From assembly GCA_003519485.1 (NCBI GenBank), contig DOWQ01000788.1, positions 1 to 11,933 of the forward strand: 11,933 nt of DNA. The letters are read 5' to 3'. A model generated the notes under the pieces. That model was given only the letters and a program-made list of their open reading frames with translations. It did not search any database and was not told where the DNA came from. This stretch comes from Streptomyces sp. Its GTDB lineage: Bacteria > Actinomycetota > Actinomycetes > Streptomycetales > Streptomycetaceae. Of this stretch, positions 6,095 to 11,933 are shown piece after piece (within the stretch, counting starts at the first letter, position 1; every line of letters begins with the position of its first letter). The position numbers and the translations under genes were made by a program.

Positions 6095-7090
6095 TCATCC
6101 CGGAAAGCGGTTCTGGCTGCGCAAGTGCCAGCGGCGCTCGGCGTAGGCAAGGTCATCGCGCCACAGACGCGCTACCGCGCGGCGCATCAGCGGGCGCAGC
6201 AACGGTGCGGCTCGTCTTGCCGCGGTGAATCCCGGCCGCTCCGAGGTGGCGAGGACCGCTTCGATGACGGCGGTGCGCGGCATTTCGTGTCCGGGCGCCG
6301 TCAGCGGGGTGGCGTGGGTCTCCACCACCGAGGAGGCACCTTCGCCGTCAACGATGCGCATGACGACGGTCCGGGGCCCGGGAGCGGTGAAGGCAGCGCG
6401 TACGGGCACCGCGGCGCGGCCGGCCAGGCGGTAGGCGACGTCGACGAGGAACTGGTCACCCGTGTCAGGGTCCGGGTTCTGTACGACGGTGAGCCGGGTG
6501 AAGGCATACGGATGGAACCAGGCTCCGTGCCAGGGATCCAGGCGGTTGGCGAGGACGTCCTCGGCTTCGCAGTCGCCGATCTGCGTGGCCACGGCGTCCA
6601 CGGTCCTGCTGGGTGACGGGCGTGGGGGCAAGGGTGGCTCGGGCAGGGGTTCCTCACGTCCGGCATCGTCCAGGCGTACCCAGGCGAGGACCCCGTCGTC
6701 GTGTGCCGGAAAGGGATTCCACCCGGGCATGCCGGCGCCGTCCAGGGACAGGCCGTGCCAGTGGCAGAGCAGGCGTCCGCGCGTGACGGCGCCTTGGCAC
6801 AGGGGGGCTCCCAGGTGCGGGCAGGCGCCGGGACCGGCCAAGAGCCGGCCGCTCCGGCTTCTCCAAGCGACGACCTCGATTCCGGCGATGGTGCGGCCGA
6901 AGGGGCGGCCGGGGCGTACATCGCGGCTGGCGCCCAGGACGTACCAGTTTCCGCTGGGCCGGGCTTGAGCCCGTGTCAGGGCTGCGGCGATGACGGCAGG
7001 CCGGGCCTCCCGCCAGGTGGGTTCTAGGCGGCACCAGTCGCGACTGGGCAGTATGCGCAAGGGGCTGCGCCGGCCGGGACCGGTATTCAT
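6095..7090 (-). CDS. Rieske non-heme iron oxygenase-like protein (DUF5914-type C-terminus)
   Basis: The 331-residue protein has an N-terminal Rieske [2Fe-2S] domain: C90-P-H92 in ACPHLGAPLC and C109-H-W-H112 in LLCHWHG, the standard Cys-His/Cys-His pair. The C-terminal part has N-R-L-D185-P-W-H188-G-A-W-F-H193, the D-x2-H-x4-H pattern of ring-hydroxylating oxygenase alpha subunits (bridging Asp and two iron-ligand His). An Asp pair at 312-313 near the C-terminus could supply the third ligand. I therefore read it as a likely oxygenase, not merely an electron carrier; no ferredoxin or reductase is encoded nearby. I recall this C-terminal region as DUF5914, common in Streptomyces carotenoid clusters. 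It occupies the slot after crtB often labelled crtV ('methylesterase'), a label the motifs do not support. Its ATG overlaps the crtB stop (ATGA) with no strong ribosome site, implying coupled translation. Substrate is unknown; a carotenoid is the natural guess. Confidence 0.85.
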   Translation of the reverse strand: MNTGPGRRSPLRILPSRDWCRLEPTWREARPAVIAAALTRAQARPSGNWYVLGASRDVRPGRPFGRTIAGIEVVAWRSRSGRLLAGPGACPHLGAPLCQGAVTRGRLLCHWHGLSLDGAGMPGWNPFPAHDDGVLAWVRLDDAGREEPLPEPPLPPRPSPSRTVDAVATQIGDCEAEDVLANRLDPWHGAWFHPYAFTRLTVVQNPDPDTGDQFLVDVAYRLAGRAAVPVRAAFTAPGPRTVVMRIVDGEGASSVVETHATPLTAPGHEMPRTAVIEAVLATSERPGFTAARRAAPLLRPLMRRAVARLWRDDLAYAERRWHLRSQNRFPG

Positions 7091-8073
7091 GATGCGGTTT
7101 TTCGCTGCGGAGGCCGGCGTGTGTCGGCCGTCGCCCTCATCGCGTTGTACGCGCGGGAGATGCCGATTCGGGTGAAGCCCCGGAAGGCGATGGCTGCCCG
7201 GCGGTGGCGTGGAACGACGGTGCGCCGGTTCGTGATGGCGCAGTCGGCTGCCTCGATGTGGTCCAGGATGGCCTGGTAGAGGATGTAGGCCGTCTCCACA
7301 CAGGGGCGGGAGACCGGATGCAGTATGGGGATGCCCCGGGCCGCGTGCCGGTAGATGTCGCGGGTGGTATTGATCATGTCTCGCAGCGCGGCGCGGACGC
7401 GAGGATCGGTGTGGCCGCTGCGGCGACACCACGCGAGGAGTTCTCGGTCGACGCCATGGGCGGCGAGCCGATCCTGAGGGAGGTAGATCCTGTCTCGGTC
7501 CAGGTCTTCGCCGACGTCTCGCAGGAAGTTGGTGAGTTGGAAGGCGATGCCCAGAGAGGCCGCGTGCGGGGCGGCCTCTTCCGGGGCTGTGACGGTGCCC
7601 AGTACCGGGAGGACCTGAAGGCCGATGACTGCCGCGGACCCGTACATGTATCCGCGCAGGTCCTCGAAGGTGGGGTAGTCGGTGACGTGCAAGTCCATGC
7701 GCATGGAGGACATGAAGTCGGTGAAGTGACGGGGGTCGATACGGTGACGGGTCACCGTATCGACCAGAGCCGCGATCACGGGGTGTGCGCTGTGGCCGCT
7801 GCTCAGGGCGTCCTGGAGGGTGTCGTCCAGGCGCAGCAGCGCGGCGGCCCGCTGCTGCGCACTGATGGTGGGGTCGAGGTCGTCGACGATGTCATCGGCC
7901 CAGCGGGCGAAGCCGTACAGGGCGTGAATGGCGGGCCGTTGACGCGAGGTGAGCAGGCGGGTGGCGAGAAAGTAGGTTTTGCCGTTGCTGGCGTTGAGCT
8001 GCCGGCAGCGGGCGTAGGCGTCGCGTAGCGCCGGGGTATGGATTCCCGCGGCGTTCAGTTCTCGTGCCGTCAC
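7087..8073 (-). CDS. crtB: CrtB, phytoene synthase
   Basis: The 328-residue squalene/phytoene synthase joins two geranylgeranyl diphosphates head to head into phytoene. Both Mg-binding aspartate-rich motifs are present: ADDIVDD at residues 59-65, and NFLRDVGEDLDRDRIYLP at 182-199. YMYGSAAVIG at 142-151 is also typical of the family. Length is usual. The start GTG overlaps the crtI stop by four bases (GTGA), and GGTGAAG lies about 5 bases upstream inside crtI. It is the third gene of the crtE-crtI-crtB-Rieske operon. The protein is expected to be cytosolic or loosely membrane-associated. Confidence 0.95.
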   Translation of the reverse strand: MTARELNAAGIHTPALRDAYARCRQLNASNGKTYFLATRLLTSRQRPAIHALYGFARWADDIVDDLDPTISAQQRAAALLRLDDTLQDALSSGHSAHPVIAALVDTVTRHRIDPRHFTDFMSSMRMDLHVTDYPTFEDLRGYMYGSAAVIGLQVLPVLGTVTAPEEAAPHAASLGIAFQLTNFLRDVGEDLDRDRIYLPQDRLAAHGVDRELLAWCRRSGHTDPRVRAALRDMINTTRDIYRHAARGIPILHPVSRPCVETAYILYQAILDHIEAADCAITNRRTVVPRHRRAAIAFRGFTRIGISRAYNAMRATADTRRPPQRKTAS

Positions 8074-9608
8074 GATGCTTCACCCACTGGTGCGGTGATG
8101 GCCGCGGCATGTCGCTGTGGGGGAGTGCGGCGGTGGTTTCCGGTGATGCGGGCGGCGGCGAGCTTCCCGGAGATCACGACCGTCGGCACGCCGACGCCGG
8201 GTGTTGTACCGCAGCCGGCGAGGACCACGTTTTCCCATCCGCGCGGCAGGTTGTGCGGTCGGAAGGGTCCGGTCTGGGCGAAGGTATGGGCGGCGGAGAA
8301 GGGTGTGCCGGCGGCATGGTGCCGAGCGGCCCAGTCCGCCGGGGTGATCAGCTGTTCCATCTCCAGGTCGTCGAACCCGTGCAGGCCACGCCGTTCGAGT
8401 TCGGCGACGAGGCTGTCGCGGTAGCCAGGAGCGATGGCTCGCCAGTTGTAGGGGCCGGTGGTTAGGTTGGGGGAGGGCGCGAGGATGTAGTGCAGATGAC
8501 GGTCCGGCGGGGCCAGGTCCGGGTCGCTGGCGGTGGGGCTGGTGATGAGCAGCGACGGGTCTTTCATCAGTTCCCCCGTTCGGGTCAGTTCCTTGAACGT
8601 CTGCTGCCAAGCGGTTCCGAAGGACAGGGTGTGGTGGGCGAGCGGTGGCCGGCTGCGGGTGCCTCCGACGTGCAGCACGACCGCGGACGGCGCGTACCGC
8701 AGCGGGACCGGTCGGCGTGGCGCGCGGCCCAGCAGTTGGTGGACGGTGGGCAGGTCGCAGCTGAGCACGACCGCGTCGCAGGGGATGCGGTCGCCTTCCG
8801 CGGTGTGCACGGCGGCGACACGGCCGCTGGGTGAGCGTTCGAGGGTGGTGACCGTGCGGCCGTAGTGGAAGTCGGCTCCGGCCCGGTCGGCGGCGTCGGC
8901 CATGGCGCGGGGAACGGCGTGCATGCCCCCGCGGGGGAAGTAGACGCCCGCCACGGTGTCCATGTAGGCGATGACGGCGTAGGCGGCCAGCGCTCGGGTG
9001 GGTGCCACCCCTGCGTAGAGCGCCTGGAAGGAGAAGATTCGGCGGAGGCGTTCGTCCGCGAGGTAACGGGCGATGCGGCCGTGCCAGGTGCCGAAGCCGC
9101 CCAGGGCGGCGAGTCGGGCGAGATCCCCGGTGAGGAGACCAAGGGGGGAGTCGAAGTTGGCGTCGATGAAGGTCCGCATCTGCACCCGGTACAGGTTCTC
9201 CAGCCAGTGCCGCAGTCGGCGGTAGCCCGCTGCTTCATCGGCCCCGGCCACGCGGTGGACCTCGGCTTCCATGGCCTGCGGGTCGGTGTGCACGTCGATC
9301 TGTGATCCGTCGGCGAACCGAGCGCGGTAGGCGGGGTGCAGCGCGATGAGATCGACGTGGTCGGCCAGGCGCTCGCCGACAGCTGCCATGGCCTCGTCGA
9401 TGAGGTCGGGCATGGTCAGTACGGTCGGCCCGGTGTCGATGCGGTAGCCGGCGATGTCGGTGCGTCCGGCGCGTCCGCCTGGTGCGGCGTCGCGTTCCAC
9501 GACGGTGACCCGGCGCCCGGCACCGAGCAGATGCAGGGTCGCGGACAGTCCGGACAGCCCGGCCCCTACGACGACGATGTGGTCGCTCGGTCCACACAGC
9601 CTCCTCAT
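8070..9608 (-). CDS. crtI: CrtI, phytoene desaturase
   Basis: The 512-residue FAD-dependent bacterial phytoene desaturase takes phytoene to lycopene. The dinucleotide motif HIVVVGAGLSGLSATLHLLGAGRRVTVVE covers residues 10-38, followed by APGGRAGR at 42-49. The C-terminal bacterial carotenoid dehydrogenase signature, GCGTTPGVGVPTVVISGKLAA, lies close to the end. DTGPTVLTMPDLI near residue 57-69 is also a CrtI hallmark. Length is normal and no frame break is seen. The ATG start overlaps the crtE stop (ATGA), with GAGAGGA about 7 bases upstream. Second gene of the operon. Confidence 0.96.
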   Translation of the reverse strand: MRRLCGPSDHIVVVGAGLSGLSATLHLLGAGRRVTVVERDAAPGGRAGRTDIAGYRIDTGPTVLTMPDLIDEAMAAVGERLADHVDLIALHPAYRARFADGSQIDVHTDPQAMEAEVHRVAGADEAAGYRRLRHWLENLYRVQMRTFIDANFDSPLGLLTGDLARLAALGGFGTWHGRIARYLADERLRRIFSFQALYAGVAPTRALAAYAVIAYMDTVAGVYFPRGGMHAVPRAMADAADRAGADFHYGRTVTTLERSPSGRVAAVHTAEGDRIPCDAVVLSCDLPTVHQLLGRAPRRPVPLRYAPSAVVLHVGGTRSRPPLAHHTLSFGTAWQQTFKELTRTGELMKDPSLLITSPTASDPDLAPPDRHLHYILAPSPNLTTGPYNWRAIAPGYRDSLVAELERRGLHGFDDLEMEQLITPADWAARHHAAGTPFSAAHTFAQTGPFRPHNLPRGWENVVLAGCGTTPGVGVPTVVISGKLAAARITGNHRRTPPQRHAAAITAPVGEAS

Positions 9609-10927
9609 GCGCGGTCCTCTCGCCGGGTGAGGAGAACGTCGGGGCGGTGTGCGTACTGATCGGCGGAACAGGCGGTGCTCGTACGGATGAGGGCGGCCAG
9701 CCTTTCCGCGGCAGGCCCTGCGAACCGCTCATGGTGCAGGGTGTGCAGGGCGGAGCCGACCAGGCGCTCGATGCGCTGCTGGACGGCAGCGTGGGCTCCG
9801 AGGTCGGTGAGCAGGACGCGTACGTCCTCGAGGTCGTCGGCCGTCAGCGCGGCGTTGCCAAGGCTGGCCCGCAGCCGCCGTTCGGACGATGTCCGTCCTT
9901 CGGCGCGAGCCCGCTGCAGAGCCACCGCCATCAGGTAGGTGCACTTGCCCTCTCTGACGTCCTCACCCGCCGGTTTGCCGGTGCCGGCAGGGCTGCCGAA
10001 GATGCCGAGGAGGTCATCGCGCAGTTGGAAGGCCAGACCTGTCTGCCTGCCGACCTGCCGCAGGCGGCCGATGGTGTCCGGATCGGCACCGGCCAGGACC
10101 GCTCCCAGATGCAGAGGTCGTTCGACGGTGTACAGGCCGCTCTTGAGGTACGCCACGTGCAGGGCCGCCTCAGGTGAGTCGGCGCCTGTTCCCTGGCCGT
10201 AGAGGTCCAGGTACTGACCGGCCACCATCTCGGTGCGCATGGACCGCCACGGCTCACGCACCCGGTGGCGAACCCGGGCCCCGAAGTCGGCGGCCTCCCA
10301 CAGGTCGTCGGCCCAGACGAGGGCAAGATCACCCGCAAGGATGGCCGCGGATGCGCCGAACGCCTGGGCTTCGCCTCGCATCTTCTCCTCGCGGTGTCGC
10401 TGGGCGAAGGCGACATGAGCGGAAGCGGCCCCCCGCCTCAGGGGGGAGGCATCCATGAGGTCGTCGTGGACAATCGCGCAGGCTTGCAGGAGTTCCAGTG
10501 CGCCGGCCGCCCGCAGTGCCGCCTCGGCCCGCTCGCCCGTCGCCGGTCCGCCACCGGCCCGCCAGCCCCACCACAGGAAGGCCGGCCGGATGCGCTTCCC
10601 GCCGCGGAAGACGAGATCGGTCACGACCGCCGCGACATCGGCGGCGAACCGATCGCTGGCGAGGGCGGCTTCCCGACAACGCCGATCGAGATAGTGGGCC
10701 AGCACGCTCTCCACAGCCAACGCCGTATCGCTGTCGGGATCGAGGCCGTCGGGCCCGGGGCCGAGAGGCGGTGCGAGCTTGCTGTACCCGCCGTCGGACA
10801 GCTCATGGTCCAGTCCGTCCGCGCTGCCCTCGCCTGCCGCGGGAGGCACAGGCGGTGGCTCGTTGAGGCCGGCGGCCGGAGTATCGACATGTGCCGCCGT
10901 TACCGTGCCGACTGGCTGGCGCCGCAT
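9605..10927 (-). CDS. crtE: CrtE, geranylgeranyl diphosphate synthase
   Basis: The 440-residue trans-isoprenyl diphosphate synthase supplies the C20 precursor for CrtB. The substrate-binding FRGGKRIRP is at about residues 107-115. The first aspartate-rich motif reads IVHDDLMDASPLRRG, about 152-166 (DDxxD at 155-159). GDLALVWADDLW follows at about 199-210. The second aspartate region is FQLRDDLLGIFG, 300-311, with GKPAGEDVREGKCTYL after it. The first ~60 residues are a Pro/Gly-rich extension without family motifs. I chose the ATG at 10927 over the in-frame GTG codons at 10933 and 10930 because GAGAGGA touches the first GTG directly and is 6 bases from the ATG. It is the promoter-proximal gene of the operon and is divergent from litR. 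Confidence 0.93.
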   Translation of the reverse strand: MRRQPVGTVTAAHVDTPAAGLNEPPPVPPAAGEGSADGLDHELSDGGYSKLAPPLGPGPDGLDPDSDTALAVESVLAHYLDRRCREAALASDRFAADVAAVVTDLVFRGGKRIRPAFLWWGWRAGGGPATGERAEAALRAAGALELLQACAIVHDDLMDASPLRRGAASAHVAFAQRHREEKMRGEAQAFGASAAILAGDLALVWADDLWEAADFGARVRHRVREPWRSMRTEMVAGQYLDLYGQGTGADSPEAALHVAYLKSGLYTVERPLHLGAVLAGADPDTIGRLRQVGRQTGLAFQLRDDLLGIFGSPAGTGKPAGEDVREGKCTYLMAVALQRARAEGRTSSERRLRASLGNAALTADDLEDVRVLLTDLGAHAAVQQRIERLVGSALHTLHHERFAGPAAERLAALIRTSTACSADQYAHRPDVLLTRREDRA

Positions 10928-10933
10928 CACCAC

Positions 10934-10940
10934 TCCTCTC
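10934..10940 (-). promoter_or_regulatory. Ribosome-binding site that decides the crtE start
   Basis: On the minus strand GAGAGGA is followed by GTG-GTG-ATG. The distance to the ATG is six bases, normal for initiation, while the first GTG has no spacing and the second only three. This supports ATG as the crtE start. Confidence 0.7.
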
Positions 10941-11083
10941 AGCGGTCATCCGGGAGTTCCTGACCATCCCGCTTCCTTGCATACTTCACTACGGAGAGTG
11001 ATCGTCCTGTGTCCTGATGCCGGGTCTCCGACCAGTTCTCGGCCCGAGGCATTCCGAGGTGCCCTGGAGGCCCCCGGCTGAAA

Positions 11084-11105
11084 CCTGTACAGAATCGGTA
11101 CAACA
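11084..11105. promoter_or_regulatory. Candidate LitR operator between litR and crtE
   Basis: Two adjacent 11-base units, cctgTACAgaa and tcggTACAaca, put TACA boxes exactly 11 bases apart (11088 and 11099). The same bases also form an imperfectly spaced inverted pair, TGTAC/GTACA. CarH/LitR-type B12-dependent MerR repressors bind tandem units of about one helical turn in their promoters, so position (51 bases before litR, 157 before crtE) and spacing fit an operator. A third unit at 11106-11116 lacks TACA. No clear -10/-35 could be assigned with it. The link to LitR is inference. Confidence 0.5.
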
Positions 11106-11155
11106 CGGGTTTCTGTTGCTTGCCGGTCGGCGCCGTTCGGCACGACCATGGCGGC

Positions 11156-11933
11156 ATGCCAGCCGACACTCCGCGCCGCCGCCTTTCGGAGCCGGCTGCG
11201 AATGACCAGAGCCTGCTGCCGGTCGGCGTTGTGGCGCGGCATCTGGAGACCAGCACGGCGAGGCTGAGGGCCTGGGAGCGCCGTTACGGGCTGGGGCCTT
11301 CAGCGCGTACCGCCGGCGGGCACCGCCGGTACTCGATGCAGGATCTCGAGCGGTTGCGGCAGATGTGCACTCTGGTGCGTGGGGGTGTACCGGCGGCTCA
11401 GGCAGCACAGGTGGTTCAAAATGCCCCGAACGGCCCGGCGGTGGGAGCGCCGCGAGCTTTCCGGGAGCCGGTCACCGCGGCGGAACTGACGCAGGCCATG
11501 CACGCGCTGGACACGGCAGCGGTGACCCGCATGGTCTCCGCGGCCCTTTCCGATCGCGGCGCGGTGCCCGCCTGGACGCACATCTTCGAACCGGTGCTGA
11601 CCTCCATGGGCACGCACTGGGAGAGGACCGGCTGCGGCGTCGAGGCGGAGCACGTGACGAGCGGCCTCATGGAAGCCGGTCTCCGCAGCCATGCCGATGG
11701 GTGTGCCGGCCGCCGGAGTCCGAGGGCGCCGATCCTGCTGGCTGCCACTCCCGGCGAGCGGCACGTACTGCCGCTGGCTGCCCTGGCAGCGGCCCTGGCC
11801 GAGTGCGGACAGACCAGCGTACTCAGCAGCGATCTCCCCGCGCGGGCGCTCCGGGATGCGATCACACGGATCCGGCCCGCTGCGGTGGTTCTCTGGGCCC
11901 GTACCACCGGCTTCGCCGACCCACAATGCCTAT
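11156..11933 (+). CDS. litR: LitR/CarH-like MerR-family B12-dependent light-responsive regulator (3' truncated by window)
   Basis: The first 259 residues are visible. A MerR-type winged HTH spans about residues 22-75: VGVVARHLETSTARLRAWERRYGL, then RTAGGHRRYS, then DLERL. A helical cobalamin-binding domain contains W155-x9-E165-H166, the Wx9EH motif of CarH-type photoreceptors. The B12-binding Rossmann domain follows, with TPGERH giving E201-x-H203; the family uses this His as lower cobalt ligand. Known family members bind adenosylcobalamin, sit on DNA as tetramers in the dark and fall apart on light. All motif residues are present, so B12 light sensing is likely. The gene is divergent from crtE, fitting control of the crt operons and of itself. 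The ATG at 11156 has no good ribosome site; an out-of-frame ATG is at 11148. The stop lies beyond the window. Confidence 0.88.
   Translation, partial: MPADTPRRRLSEPAANDQSLLPVGVVARHLETSTARLRAWERRYGLGPSARTAGGHRRYSMQDLERLRQMCTLVRGGVPAAQAAQVVQNAPNGPAVGAPRAFREPVTAAELTQAMHALDTAAVTRMVSAALSDRGAVPAWTHIFEPVLTSMGTHWERTGCGVEAEHVTSGLMEAGLRSHADGCAGRRSPRAPILLAATPGERHVLPLAALAAALAECGQTSVLSSDLPARALRDAITRIRPAAVVLWARTTGFADPQCL

Noticed and set aside
7204..8028. Plus-strand open frame of 274 codons.
   Set aside because: It is antisense to crtB, whose motifs are complete; the composition (Gly/Val/Asp-rich) is a typical mirror of a high-GC gene.
10986..11001. TCACT-ACGGAG-AGTGA inverted repeat in the crtE leader.
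   Set aside because: Arms of five bases with a six-base loop are weak and not repeated at the other crt promoter region.
1..11933. CRISPR arrays, tRNA or rRNA genes, insertion sequences, integrases.
   Set aside because: No repeated spacer pattern, no recognised RNA gene sequence and no transposase or integrase motif was seen by eye.

Overview
The window is very GC-rich, with strong third-position G/C bias, GTG starts, tight gene overlaps and gene families typical of Streptomyces or a close actinobacterial relative. No species-level call can be made from the sequence alone. Its core is a carotenoid gene cluster with every step from prenyl diphosphates to an aromatic carotenoid of the isorenieratene type.

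Layout from left to right. Bases 1-853 hold two decayed fragments: a LuxR/NarL-type response regulator on the minus strand, and the C-terminal part of an ECF41/SigJ-like sigma factor on the plus strand. Their truncated ends meet near 430-445, like a rearrangement scar. A small membrane protein gene (930-1163, minus; DUF6480-like by recall) follows. Next is a minus-strand operon reading right to left: a short-chain dehydrogenase with a 3' frameshift (about 4142-4856), crtY (2747-4021) and crtU (1228-2787). An intergenic region (4857-5323) carries a perfect 20-bp palindrome and separates this operon from crtT on the plus strand (5324-6055). crtT converges on a second minus-strand operon, crtE-crtI-crtB-Rieske oxygenase (10927 down to 6095), whose four genes are joined by successive 4-base start/stop overlaps. 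Divergent from crtE is litR (11156 to the window end, partial), a MerR-type regulator with a B12-binding light-sensor domain.

How the genes fit together. CrtE makes geranylgeranyl diphosphate, CrtB condenses two of these to phytoene, and CrtI desaturates phytoene to lycopene. CrtY cyclises lycopene to beta-carotene, and CrtU desaturates and rearranges the rings into aromatic ones. LitR, read from its conserved cobalamin residues, should repress in the dark with adenosylcobalamin and release in light. Two TACA boxes exactly 11 bp apart between litR and crtE are a plausible LitR operator. The light-induced sigma factor gene litS, often next to litR, is not in view; the window ends inside litR.

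The least understood parts are the accessory genes: a Rieske protein that keeps both the [2Fe-2S] ligands and a mononuclear-iron motif, a methyltransferase (crtT), and the frameshifted dehydrogenase. Together they suggest possible tailoring of the aromatic carotenoid, but this is inference.
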